Assembly: GCF_010093205.1 (NCBI RefSeq) | Contig: NZ_PDWN01000006.1 | Span: forward strand, 1 to 64,000 | Direction of reading: 5' to 3' | From: Pseudoxanthomonas daejeonensis | GTDB lineage: Bacteria > Pseudomonadota > Gammaproteobacteria > Xanthomonadales > Xanthomonadaceae | DNA: 64,000 bases | Shown: positions 37,174-45,610 of the stretch, in pieces | How the letters are laid out: each line of letters begins with the position of its first letter | How positions within the stretch are numbered: position 1 is the first letter of the stretch | Notes under the pieces: model-generated | Database searches by the model: none | The model's input: only the letters and a program-made list of their open reading frames with translations | Told to the model about the DNA's origin: nothing | Program-made: the position numbers and the translations under genes

Positions 37174-37388
37174 GCGCGGCCTGCACGGGCGCGCTGGTAC
37201 GCCACCAGGGCATTGGCGTGGCCATGGCCCAGCCCATGCGAGGCCTTGAGGAACGCCACCTGTTCCATGTGCGGGCGTGCCGCCACGGATTCCAGCAACG
37301 CGAACCAGTGCGCGACCGGCTTGCCGTAGGCCTTCTCGATGGACGGGAAGTACGAGGCGGGCCCCGTGGCCCGGGCATCAGCTTGCAT
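37170..37388 (-). CDS. DUF4287 domain protein
   Basis: A 72-residue protein with the DUF4287 signature: YFPSIEKAYGKPVAHWFALLE and HGLGHGHANALVAYQRA. AGGAG eight bases before the ATG at 37388 sets the start; the longer open frame is a shadow. Family members are small, soluble and of unknown function. Coupled by a 4-base overlap to the GST-like gene. Confidence 0.9.
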   Translation of the reverse strand: MQADARATGPASYFPSIEKAYGKPVAHWFALLESVAARPHMEQVAFLKASHGLGHGHANALVAYQRARAGRA

Positions 37389-37667
37389 GGCGTGCTCCTG
37401 CGTTGGCGGTCGTGCGGGTACGACGGGCGGGAAGCAGCCTGTTCGACACCTGCCGGCGACGTCGCGGTGCCGCCGGCGTGGCGAGTGCGTGTCGGATGCC
37501 TGGCCGGGAACATCCCGCTTCCGGGTACGCAACTGCGCCGACCCACACAGCAACTTCGGGCAGGTGCGCCAGGAACCGCGCGCCCGGACAGGGCACAAGC
37601 CCTCATCGCCTCGCGGCGGGATCATCAGCCAGGCGTCGACGCGATGGACCGGCGCACCCGGCGCGAC

Positions 37668-38012
37668 TCAGGTGGAAGCCTGTGCCCCGGCGGGAGCCGG
37701 CTGCGACAGCAGGCCGATGCGGCGGAACCACATCTCCACCGGCACCGTCACCAGCGGCGGGATCGCCGCCAGCAAGGCGACCAGCAGTGCCCACAGCGGC
37801 CAGCGCAGGCGCACGCCCGCATACAGGCTGACCACGACGTAGAACAGGAACGCCGCGCCATGCAGCCGCCCGAACAGCCACACGCCCAGGTCCGTGGTGC
37901 CGGTGCCGTACTTGAGCAGCATGCCGACCAGCAGCCCGGCCCAGGTCAATGCTTCGAGGAACGCGGCGACCGCGAACAGGCGCCCTGTGGCGGACAGTGG
38001 ACGTGGGGACAT
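37668..38012 (-). CDS. DUF3817 membrane protein
   Basis: A 114-residue integral membrane protein with three helices; the DUF3817 signature is RLFAVAAFLEALTWAGLLVGMLLKYG followed by FGRLHGAAFLFYVVVSLYAGVRLRW. Function unknown; in some species this domain is fused to transporters. It lies 34 bases after the deoxyribosyltransferase gene on the same strand and may share its transcript. The 279 bases on its downstream side hold nothing I can identify. Confidence 0.88.
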   Translation of the reverse strand: MSPRPLSATGRLFAVAAFLEALTWAGLLVGMLLKYGTGTTDLGVWLFGRLHGAAFLFYVVVSLYAGVRLRWPLWALLVALLAAIPPLVTVPVEMWFRRIGLLSQPAPAGAQAST

Positions 38013-38046
38013 CGGGGATTCCGGGCAACGAGGGCGTGCAGGGTAC

Positions 38047-38562
38047 CTATCGATCCCGGTAACGCGCCAGTTGCACCAGCGCCGCGCGCAGGTCGCCGAC
38101 CACCAGCGGCGCGGGCACCGACAGCATCAGGTTCAGCGGCAGGCCGAACTCCTCGATGCTCCAGCCGTGCACGTCGAGCACGCCATCGGCGCCGATCGCC
38201 TGCGGATGCCGCTCGCGGATGCGCTGGGCGAAGCTGCCGTGTTCGGGGATGTAGCCGAATACCGGCTTGCCCTTGGCCACCGCGTAACCGACCTCGAAGC
38301 AGGTACCGCTGTCGGGCTCGGGGCCGCGGAAGAAATCCAGGTTGGCCAGCACCGCGTCGGCACGCTCGATCAATTCGATGTTGGCGCGGTAGATCCACGC
38401 CGCCTGCGCGGCCGGGTCGGTGATGTGCGCCGGCACGTCCTGGTCTAGCGGGAAAAGCCCCTCGAAGCCGAACTGCGCGCATTGCGCCTTGAGCTCGAGG
38501 CCGCGCGCATGCGCGTCCGGACGGAACACGTCGGGACCGGCCAGGTACAGGGAATGGATCAT
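38047..38562 (-). CDS. Nucleoside 2-deoxyribosyltransferase
   Basis: Transfers deoxyribose between nucleobases in salvage. 171 residues from the ATG at 38562: IHSLYLAGPDVF at the N-terminus, IYRANIELIERADAVLANLDFFRGPEPDSGTCFEVGYAVA containing the catalytic Glu (FEVGYA) and the SGT loop, and GKPVFGYIPEH. Length is typical. The open frame runs 456 codons further upstream through the opposite-strand threonine aldolase-like gene; that extension is an artefact. Confidence 0.93.
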   Translation of the reverse strand: MIHSLYLAGPDVFRPDAHARGLELKAQCAQFGFEGLFPLDQDVPAHITDPAAQAAWIYRANIELIERADAVLANLDFFRGPEPDSGTCFEVGYAVAKGKPVFGYIPEHGSFAQRIRERHPQAIGADGVLDVHGWSIEEFGLPLNLMLSVPAPLVVGDLRAALVQLARYRDR

Positions 38563-38679
38563 GCGCGGGCTTCCGGTACGGGAATCGCCATTGTCGGCCA
38601 TGCACGCCCGGTGCGGCTGCGTTTGACAGCGGAGCGCGCGCGACGACAGCATCGACCCACCATTCGAAGGGGATCGATC

Positions 38680-39834
38680 TTGGACCGACGTACGTTCCTG
38701 GGCACGGGGGGCGCGGCGATGGCCGCCTCGCTGCTGCCCGGCGCATCCCTCGCGGCCGGGGCGGCAGGCCGGAAGGACGCGCTGTTCCAACGCATCGACC
38801 TCGTGTCCGATGGACTGGCGCTGGATCCGCGCGAGTACGCGATCCGGTTGCAGGAAGCCGTCGCCGGCGGACTGGATGCGGACAACTATTCGCGGGGCGG
38901 CGCCATCGAACGCCTGGAGGGGACGTTCGCACGCCTGCTGGGCAAGCCGGCGGCGATGTTCGTTGCCACCGGCACGCTTGCCAACCACATCGCCGTTCGC
39001 AGGCTCGCCGGCGAAGACCGCCGCGTGCTGGTGCAGGCCGAAAGCCACCTCTACAACGACAGTGGCGATGGCGCCTCGAACCTGGGCGGACTCAACCTGG
39101 TCCCGCTCGGCGAGGGCCAGGCCACGCTGCGGCTGGACGACGTGCAGCAATGGGTGGAACGCTCGCGCGGTGGCCGCGTGCGCAACGCGGTCGGCGTCAT
39201 TTCCATCGAGACGCCGGTGCGCCGTCGCGACCATGCCATGGCCGACTTCGCCGAGATCGAACGGATCAGCCGCTACGCGCGCGAGCAGGGCATCCGCCTG
39301 CACCTGGACGGCGCGCGCCTGTTCACCCTGCCGCACCACTCCGGTCGTTCGCTGGCCGAGTACACCGCCCTGTTCGACACGGTCTACGTCTCGCTGTGGA
39401 AGCACTTCAACGGCGCCAGTGGCGCGATCCTGGCCGGCAGCGCCGGGTTCGTCGATGGCCTGTACCACGAGCGCCGCATGTTCGGTGGGGCGCTGCCGGG
39501 AGCATGGCCGCTGGTGGCGCCGGTGGAGGCTTATGCCCTGCGCTTCCAGGCCGATTACGCACAGGCCTGGCGCGCAGCCGATGCGCTGATCGGCCACCTG
39601 CAGGCCGACGGGCGCTTCAAGGCGCGCAAGCTCGCCGACGGCACCAGTCGCTTCTTCCTGGCCGTCGCCGACGCATCGGCGCAGGCGCTGCCCGAGCGGC
39701 TGCGCGCGCACGACATCATCCTGTCGCGGCCGCACCCGGAGACGGGCGAGTTCGCAATCCAGGTCAATCCAACCCTGCTGCGCATGGATCCGGCCGAGCT
39801 TGCGCGCCGGTTCACCGGAGCGCTCGCGGGCTGA
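38680..39834 (+). CDS. Tat-exported threonine aldolase / beta-eliminating lyase-like protein
   Basis: A PLP fold-type I enzyme of the threonine aldolase group, 384 residues. A TTG start at 38680, with AAGGGG seven bases before it, yields a twin-arginine signal DRRTFLGTGGAAMAASLLPGA. The catalytic Lys is in SLWKHFNGASGAIL; HLDGARLF supplies the PLP-contact Asp, and TGTLANHIAV and IETPVRRRD are also typical. Members of the family are normally cytoplasmic, so export of a folded PLP enzyme is unusual. It is divergent from the deoxyribosyltransferase gene across 117 bases. Confidence 0.87.
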   Translation: MDRRTFLGTGGAAMAASLLPGASLAAGAAGRKDALFQRIDLVSDGLALDPREYAIRLQEAVAGGLDADNYSRGGAIERLEGTFARLLGKPAAMFVATGTLANHIAVRRLAGEDRRVLVQAESHLYNDSGDGASNLGGLNLVPLGEGQATLRLDDVQQWVERSRGGRVRNAVGVISIETPVRRRDHAMADFAEIERISRYAREQGIRLHLDGARLFTLPHHSGRSLAEYTALFDTVYVSLWKHFNGASGAILAGSAGFVDGLYHERRMFGGALPGAWPLVAPVEAYALRFQADYAQAWRAADALIGHLQADGRFKARKLADGTSRFFLAVADASAQALPERLRAHDIILSRPHPETGEFAIQVNPTLLRMDPAELARRFTGALAG

Positions 39835-39840
39835 CTCGGC

Positions 39841-39874
39841 CCGACCACCGGCGCGGTCACGTGCCGGTGGTCGG
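39841..39874. terminator. 12-bp hairpin between convergent genes
   Basis: Perfect 12-base arms (39841-39852 and 39863-39874) separated by a 10-base loop, placed between the stop of the threonine aldolase-like gene and the stop of the 74-residue gene. No U tract; probably terminates both directions with help. Confidence 0.5.
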
Positions 39875-39886
39875 CATCCGGAACGG

Positions 39887-40111
39887 TCAGCCCTTGACCT
39901 TGCGGTGGGCCACCGAGACCTCGATCTCAAGGCCCAGCGCCATCGATTTCCAGTCGCCGTGGTCGTCCATGTTGACCACCACCCGCGCGACCTTTCTCGG
40001 CGGCGGCTTGGGTACGACCGTCCCGCTGAGCACCGGCTTGATATCGACGTCGATGACGATGCCGTCGCCGAGTTCGATCGAGAGTCGCTTCTTCTGCACT
40101 CGTGTGGCCAT
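39887..40111 (-). CDS. Small beta-rich protein, paralogue A of regulator operon
   Basis: 74 residues, no signal peptide. Its sequence aligns with the next upstream gene: both have S-[IV]-x-[LI]-x-x-G-x-x-[IV]-D-V-x-I, then VVPKPxP, then alternating hydrophobic strands. This points to a tandem duplication. Predicted mostly beta. ATG at 40111 (ATRVQKKRLSIELGDG); the longer open frame overlaps paralogue B. It is the last gene of a three-gene unit behind the wHTH-TPR regulator. Function unknown. Confidence 0.68.
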   Translation of the reverse strand: MATRVQKKRLSIELGDGIVIDVDIKPVLSGTVVPKPPPRKVARVVVNMDDHGDWKSMALGLEIEVSVAHRKVKG

Positions 40112-40160
40112 GCTGCCGCTCCTGCTTTTTTCCCACCGGAAGGTCGCCGTTTCCCCTGGA

Positions 40161-40376
40161 TCAGGGCTGGTACTTGAGGTCGATCTTGAAGTTCGCCTGC
40201 ACCGGGGCCGCCTCACTGGAGGGATCGCCGATATCCAGCACCAGTTCCGCCAGGCGCCTTGGATTTGGACGCGGCTTGGGCACCACCGGGGCACTGGCCT
40301 TGAGCTGGATGCTGACGTCGACGAAGACCCCCTCGGCGATCGCCACGCTGAAGGTCTGCTCTCTGGTCATGGTCAT
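40161..40376 (-). CDS. Small beta-rich protein, paralogue B of regulator operon
   Basis: 71 residues beginning MTMTREQTFSVAIAEG. Shares the GVFVDVSI strand and VVPKPRP turn with paralogue A. Its start codon lies one base after the stop of the wHTH-TPR gene, so translation is very likely coupled. No membrane segment, no known family. A role as regulator partner or output of that gene is inferred only from this tight linkage. Confidence 0.7.
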   Translation of the reverse strand: MTMTREQTFSVAIAEGVFVDVSIQLKASAPVVPKPRPNPRRLAELVLDIGDPSSEAAPVQANFKIDLKYQP

Positions 40377-40377
40377 T

Positions 40378-42624
40378 TCACGTTCCTCTTGGGGGCGCCT
40401 CGGGTGTGGCTGGATCCGGCGGGGTCGGCGCTGCGGCCCCCGGCGGCGTGGCCAGGCCCGTCCGCCGGAGAGCGGCCTGGGTATCGATGCGCGATGCGGG
40501 GATGCCGGCCTTGCGCGCGGCCTGCAATGCGACGCGGGCCTGGTCCAGCTCGCCGAGCACGGCCAGCGCCTGCGCGTTGAACATGGCGACGTCGCCGGGT
40601 TCGTGACCCAGCGCCTGCGCCTGTTGCGCGAGGCGCAATGCGCTGTCGCGCTCGCCGAGTTGCGCGCGGTACCAGCCCAGCGCGGCAAGTGCCTTGGCGT
40701 CGTCGTGCTTGGCATCGACGAAACGCTGCGCCAGTGCCGCGGCCTGCGCGTAGGTCGCAGGCGCCTGTGCAGCGGTGCGCGGGTCGGCCTCGAGTGCATC
40801 GGCGAGGAAGCCCACGTAGAAGAAGTCGGTCGGATTGAGTTCGATCGCGCGGCGGTAGAGCTCGGCGGCGCCGGCGTAGTCGCCCTTCTGGTAGCGCAGC
40901 GTGCCCAGGTTGCTCAGCGAAGGCTCGTTGGGCTCCAGCGCCAAGGAACGCCGCAACGCGACCTCGGCGGCCTCGTTGTCGCCGGCGGTCAGCAGCAGCC
41001 CGCCATAGATGCTCCAGTACCAGGCATCGTCCGGGCGCAGCGACAGGGCGGTGCGGTACGAGGCGATCGCTTCGGGGTAATGACCAAGCCGGAACTGCTG
41101 GTAGCCAAGTTCGGCATGCACCTGCGCGTTGCCGGGGCTGGCCAGCAGCGCCTGGCGGAAGTCGCGCATCGCGTCCTCTTCGCGCCCCTGGTCCACGCGC
41201 ACCTGCGCGCGCCCCACCAGCGCCTGCCAGCGCATCGCCGGATCGTCGACGATCGCGTCGTAATACTTCAGCGCCTGCGCCGCGTCGCCCTGAACGCGGT
41301 ACAGGTCGCCCATGGCCAGGCTCACTTCGCCCATCGTGCGATCCATGTTCGAGGCGCGCAGGCAGGCCAGTCGTGCGCTTTCGAACGCGTCGACGTCGCG
41401 GTTGGATTCGAAATTCCAGGCTTCGGTGCGGCACAGCCCGGCCTGCGCCTTGGCGAAGCCCGCGTCGGCTGCCAGCGCCTTGCGGAACTGCTCGGCGGCA
41501 TCCTTGCGCGCGTCTTCGCCCTGCGGGTGGATCATCTGTTTCAGGCCGAACAGGTAGGCGTCGAATGCGGCCGCGTTGCGGGTCGGCGCCAGCCGGCGCT
41601 GCAGGCTTTCGCGCTCCTCCGGGAGCATTTCGACCAGCGCGCCCGCCACCGCGTTGGCGATGTCGGTCTGCGTGTCGAAGATGGTGTCCGCATCACCGTC
41701 GTAGTTGCGCGACCACAGCGTGTAGCCGGTGCGCGTGTCCGACAGCCTCGCGTTGATGCGCAATCGCCGCCCGTCGCGACGGACGCTCGCGTCCAGCACC
41801 GAGGCCACGCCCAGCAGGCGGCCCAGCGCCTTGATGTCCTGGCCGCGGTCGATCGCCTCCGGCGGTCGCCATGCCGCGACCTTCACTCCGCGCACGCCGG
41901 CCAGCGCGTTGAGCATCTCCACCGACAGGCCTTCGGCGAAGAAGCGGTCCTCGCGCGCCTCGCTGAGCGTGGTGAACGGCAGCACGGCGATCGAGGCCTC
42001 GAGCGGTGCCGCGCTCTGGCCGCGGTCCCGCCACCACCACGAAGCGCCGCCCAGGACGCCCACCGCCACCAGCACGGCCACCCACGACATGCGCGCGGGG
42101 GCATGGGCTGCGTCTGCATGCGCAGCTGGCGGCTCCACGATCGCATCGACGCTGTGTGCCACTGCCGGGATCGGAGGTGCCGTCACCTCCGCTGCCGACG
42201 CCACGGCAGCCGCCAGGGAACCCGTTGCGTCGGCCTCGGTCGCTGCCGCCGGGACGGATGCCTGCGTTTCCAGCACGCCCACGAAGCGGTACCCCAGCGC
42301 GTGCTGGGTCTGTATGTAGCGCGGGTGCTGCGAGTCGTCGTCCAGCGCAGCGCGCAGCTGGGCGATGGCCCGGGTCAGGACTCCGGGGGTGACATGGCGG
42401 TGGCCCCAGACCTGGTCCAGCAGCGCGTCCCGGCCCAGCAAGTCGCCCGGCCGCTGCAGCAACGCCAGCAGCACCGCGAAGGCCTTCGGCTCCAGCGCCT
42501 GTTCACGTCCGTCGCGTACCAGCGTGTGCGCGGCCGCGTCCACGACGATGCCGTCGAAGCGGTAGCGCCCGTTGCCGCCGCCGTCGCCGGGGGCATTCGG
42601 GTCGTTGCCGGGCTTCATCGCCAA
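40378..42624 (-). CDS. CadC-like membrane regulator: winged helix, one TM helix, TPR
   Basis: 748 residues. OmpR/CadC-type winged helix at about 22-118 (LEPKAFAVLLALLQRPGDLLGRDALLDQVWG, YIQTQHALGYRF); Ala/Pro-rich linker; one membrane helix at about 181-198; a FlgO/TolB-N-like segment (SIAVLPFTTLSEAREDRFFAEGLSVEML, about 210-330); then TPR repeats to the end, outside the cytoplasm if the topology is as in CadC. It probably senses an envelope signal and regulates from the membrane. Three CCTCATGA repeats lie at its promoter. Two small paralogous genes follow directly. Confidence 0.9.
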   Translation of the reverse strand: MAMKPGNDPNAPGDGGGNGRYRFDGIVVDAAAHTLVRDGREQALEPKAFAVLLALLQRPGDLLGRDALLDQVWGHRHVTPGVLTRAIAQLRAALDDDSQHPRYIQTQHALGYRFVGVLETQASVPAAATEADATGSLAAAVASAAEVTAPPIPAVAHSVDAIVEPPAAHADAAHAPARMSWVAVLVAVGVLGGASWWWRDRGQSAAPLEASIAVLPFTTLSEAREDRFFAEGLSVEMLNALAGVRGVKVAAWRPPEAIDRGQDIKALGRLLGVASVLDASVRRDGRRLRINARLSDTRTGYTLWSRNYDGDADTIFDTQTDIANAVAGALVEMLPEERESLQRRLAPTRNAAAFDAYLFGLKQMIHPQGEDARKDAAEQFRKALAADAGFAKAQAGLCRTEAWNFESNRDVDAFESARLACLRASNMDRTMGEVSLAMGDLYRVQGDAAQALKYYDAIVDDPAMRWQALVGRAQVRVDQGREEDAMRDFRQALLASPGNAQVHAELGYQQFRLGHYPEAIASYRTALSLRPDDAWYWSIYGGLLLTAGDNEAAEVALRRSLALEPNEPSLSNLGTLRYQKGDYAGAAELYRRAIELNPTDFFYVGFLADALEADPRTAAQAPATYAQAAALAQRFVDAKHDDAKALAALGWYRAQLGERDSALRLAQQAQALGHEPGDVAMFNAQALAVLGELDQARVALQAARKAGIPASRIDTQAALRRTGLATPPGAAAPTPPDPATPEAPPRGT

Positions 42625-42626
42625 TT

Positions 42627-42686
42627 CCTCATGATTGCCTCATGAATTCAGCAAACACGCATGGAACAGTCGCACCTGCCTCATGA
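42627..42686. promoter_or_regulatory. Three CCTCATGA repeats in divergent promoter region
   Basis: The exact octamer CCTCATGA occurs at 42627-42634, 42638-42645 and 42679-42686, all in one orientation. The first two are 11 bases apart, the spacing on which OmpR/PhoB-type winged helices bind direct repeats, and the set lies between the start codons of the wHTH-TPR gene (42624) and the DUF1232 gene (42760). Likely the operator of the regulator itself; not proven. Confidence 0.6.
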
Positions 42687-42759
42687 CCTGCATGCGCAGC
42701 CCCGGGATGCTGGCCCGGCGCCGGCAATGCCGCGCCTACCCACCCCCTGGAGACGAACG

Positions 42760-43416
42760 ATGAACGCTGTGATGACGAACCGGTCCCTGGTCCAGCCGCT
42801 GCCCGCCGTCCTGGACACCCCCCTGTCCTTCAATCTGCTGCGCCGCCGCAAGAACATCGGCGACTACCACCTGGCTTCGGTCGACCTGGAACGCTTCAAC
42901 CACCTGCTGGCCCGGCTGGGCCGGGACAAGGCGCCCTTGGGCATGGACCAGCTGGCGACCGCCGCGCGACAGCTGTCGGCGGCCACGGATGAAGCGGCAC
43001 CCGAATGTATCGCCCAACGTATTGCGTGGATCGAATCGGTCGTGGCCATGGCTGGCGACCCGGCCTGGGAGGCCGCCAACGACGTCGCCGACTGCGCGCG
43101 GCTGGTGGTCGACTATGCCAACGACGTCCACGACCTGATCCCGGACTGGATGCCGCGGATCGGCCGGCTGGACGATGCCATCGTGATCGACGCGGCGTGG
43201 CCGACGCTGCACCACGAGGCGGCCTGCTACGAAGACTTCCGCCGCCTGCGCGCACTGGAAGCCAGCCTGCGCGGCTGCAGCCCCGACGCACTGCCGTTCG
43301 ACCGCCAGGCGTGGCAGGTCGCACGCCAGGCCGAAGCCGCCCTGATCGCCCACCGCCGCCGCGTGCGCGAATCCAGCTACGTGCCGGCCCCGTCTGCGAT
43401 GTTCCGGGTCCACTGA
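42760..43416 (+). CDS. DUF1232 (YkvA-like) domain protein
   Basis: 218 residues. The DUF1232 core lies in the second half: VVDYANDVHDLIPDWMPRIGRLDDAIVIDAAW, matching the usual P-x-DLIPD-x-P-x-G-x-LDD pattern with an unusual H-D-L start. The N-terminal 100 residues are helical and unnamed. GGAG seven bases before the ATG sets the start. Divergent from the wHTH-TPR regulator and sharing its repeat-containing control region, so a regulatory link is plausible. A hairpin terminator follows. Confidence 0.75.
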   Translation: MNAVMTNRSLVQPLPAVLDTPLSFNLLRRRKNIGDYHLASVDLERFNHLLARLGRDKAPLGMDQLATAARQLSAATDEAAPECIAQRIAWIESVVAMAGDPAWEAANDVADCARLVVDYANDVHDLIPDWMPRIGRLDDAIVIDAAWPTLHHEAACYEDFRRLRALEASLRGCSPDALPFDRQAWQVARQAEAALIAHRRRVRESSYVPAPSAMFRVH

Positions 43417-43441
43417 TCCTGCGCAGGCATCGTGCGAAGTA

Positions 43442-43475
43442 GAAGCATGCCGCCCCTCGTGGGCGGCATCTTCTT
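43442..43475 (+). terminator. Hairpin terminator of DUF1232 gene
   Basis: Nine-base perfect stem ATGCCGCCC / GGGCGGCAT with loop CTCGT, extended by GAAG/CTTC across one bulge, then CTTCTTG. It lies 25 bases after the DUF1232 stop. The T-rich tail is interrupted but present. Confidence 0.65.
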
Positions 43476-43616
43476 GTGGCCTCGCATCACCCGGCGAAGC
43501 GCTGGCGGCGGTCCGCCCGCGGGGCGACGCGGTCTTGAACGACAAGATCGATGGCGCCGGCATGCCGTGATCCATTTCCGCTACGCTTCGCCGATCGTGA
43601 CGACAGGGAAGACGGC

Positions 43617-45488
43617 ATGCCAGGCAGGACGCGGTGGGTGGTACTGGGGTGCCTGTTGGCCAGCACGATGGGGTGCCAGCGGTTCGCCGCACCGGAAGAA
43701 CGGATCAATGCAGCGCTCCCCCCGGCTGCCGAAGTGCTCGAGGCCAGGCAGGCCTTCGACGAACAGGCACGGCTGCAGGCCTTCGACGCCGCCCGCATCG
43801 ATTCCGAACTGCACAGCCGCCTGAAGATGCGTGCGCTGGAATGCGCGCATGGTTATTCGCCGTCGTGGCTCCAGAGCGAGGAAGAAGTCCGCGCCCAGCT
43901 GACCGATGCGGCCTGCTTCGAGAAGGCCGACCGTGCGCTGGCGCAGTGGATCGGCTTGCGCCACGCGGGCCTGCTGCTGGCCGCCCCGCCCTTGCGCCCC
44001 GTGCCTGCGCAACCGGCGCCATGGCTGGTCGCGGGCGAACGCATTTCCGAAGGCAGTTTCCCGCGCGAGGCTGGCATCGCCGTGCTCCATACCGCGACGG
44101 GACACGAACTGTTCGACCTCGGCAGCGGCGAGCGCTTGCGGCAGATTCCCCGCGGCGAGCGCAGCTTCGTCGTCGACATCTCCGACAACGGCCGACTGCT
44201 CAGCCTCAACCAGGGCCAAGCCACCGTCGTGCTCGACCTGGCACGCGGCAAGCCGCTGCTGCGCCTGGAGCATGCAAGCGATCAGCGCCTTTTCTGGCTC
44301 GGCCAGGCCGGCGCACTGTACGTGCCCGAGGTCACGCGCCGACCGGTGTTCGTCGACCTGCTCAACGGCCTGGAAAGCGATATTCCCACGCCGCTCCACC
44401 GGATTACGGCCGTCTCGCCGATGCCGGTGCCCGGCCGCTACGCGCTGCTCGGCTTCAACCGGCATGCCGCCATCGACCTGCACCAGGACGCCCGCGGCTG
44501 GACCGCCCGCCTGGCCCAGGAGATCGAGCCGGGGCAGGCCATCGGCCAATGGCCGCGCGGCAACCTTACCGCCGACCGCAGCATGCACCTGGGCCAGCAG
44601 AACGGCCCGGTCCTGATGGACCTGCGCACCCTGCGCATCCGCAAGCCCGAGCTCGCGCCGCTGATGCTGGCCATCACGGTCCCCACGCCCGACCCCGACA
44701 TCGCCTATCTGTTCGGTCATCACCGTATCGCCAACGGCGTCGAGCACCAGGCGCTGCTGTACTCGATCAGCCGGCATACGCTGGCACCGGCACGGATCGG
44801 CAAGCGTCTCTCCTCGACCGTGACCTACATCCCCTCCATCGGGCGCAATGCGCTGCTGGACGACTTCAAGCTGGTCCTGCTCGATGGCCTGGCGCCGGCG
44901 CAGGCGCCGGTGGACGCCGACGCCTATCTGCGCCAGCTGCCGGTGGTCGAACCGGAGCCTGCCAGTACGGACGATGCGGCGCAGCTGGCCGCATTACGCG
45001 CCGCCTTCCTGGCCCAGGCCGGTCGCGACAGCGACGGCGCGACCAGGGCCCCGGCCACGGGTGCCGACCACGACCTCGCGGCGCTGGCCAGGACCGCCAT
45101 CATCGAAACGGTCGGCGTCTACGAAGGCGAAGGTGCCGTGCACGGCGCCGGCAGCAGCGTCCGCGAACCCGGCACCGTGCAGGTGCTGGTCAGGCGCGGC
45201 AAGCCTGTGATCCTGGTACTCACCTCCTACGAGCCGGTGAACTGGATCATCAAGCCGGAACCGGGCGCGAAGGTGGCCGCGGTCCTGCACGGTGGTTACC
45301 ACCCTTCGCAGGTCCATGGCGCCGGCGACGCACGCATCATCGACATGGGCCGGGTGTACGCCTACAAGCGTGGCGAAGGCGGCTTCGAGCGGCTTGACGG
45401 GGAGGTCCGCCAGCGCAGCGGCAAACCGGTCGGCCGCTTCCAAGGCAACTATCGCGGCAACCTGTTCCAGGTGGGCGGCGGCGGTTGA
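43617..45488 (+). CDS. Large lipoprotein of unknown function
   Basis: 623 residues. Signal and lipobox LLASTMGC, so a lipid-anchored protein. The centre (about residues 130-430) looks like an irregular beta-propeller (VLHTATGHELFDLGSG, FVVDISDNGRLLSLNQGQATVVLDL). The C-terminal 120 residues form a separate domain (YEGEGAVHGAGSSVREPGTVQVLV, VILVLTSYEPVNWII, GGYHPSQVHGAG). I recognise no named family. ATG at 43617 has AGGGAAG upstream. It is followed after 122 bases by exbD on the same strand. Confidence 0.75.
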   Translation: MPGRTRWVVLGCLLASTMGCQRFAAPEERINAALPPAAEVLEARQAFDEQARLQAFDAARIDSELHSRLKMRALECAHGYSPSWLQSEEEVRAQLTDAACFEKADRALAQWIGLRHAGLLLAAPPLRPVPAQPAPWLVAGERISEGSFPREAGIAVLHTATGHELFDLGSGERLRQIPRGERSFVVDISDNGRLLSLNQGQATVVLDLARGKPLLRLEHASDQRLFWLGQAGALYVPEVTRRPVFVDLLNGLESDIPTPLHRITAVSPMPVPGRYALLGFNRHAAIDLHQDARGWTARLAQEIEPGQAIGQWPRGNLTADRSMHLGQQNGPVLMDLRTLRIRKPELAPLMLAITVPTPDPDIAYLFGHHRIANGVEHQALLYSISRHTLAPARIGKRLSSTVTYIPSIGRNALLDDFKLVLLDGLAPAQAPVDADAYLRQLPVVEPEPASTDDAAQLAALRAAFLAQAGRDSDGATRAPATGADHDLAALARTAIIETVGVYEGEGAVHGAGSSVREPGTVQVLVRRGKPVILVLTSYEPVNWIIKPEPGAKVAAVLHGGYHPSQVHGAGDARIIDMGRVYAYKRGEGGFERLDGEVRQRSGKPVGRFQGNYRGNLFQVGGGG

Positions 45489-45610
45489 TGCCGGCGCGGC
45501 ATCCGCAGGCAGGAACGGATCCTGAATGCCGACGGCCGGCAACCGCCACAACCCGTCGGCCGGCGTAATGTCGGTCACGGGGCGACCGGCCCCGCTGCAG
45601 GGAGCGAGCC

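Noticed and set aside
38563-39930. 456-codon N-terminal extension of the deoxyribosyltransferase
   Set aside because: It runs antisense through the threonine aldolase-like gene; the family start is at the ATG at 38562.
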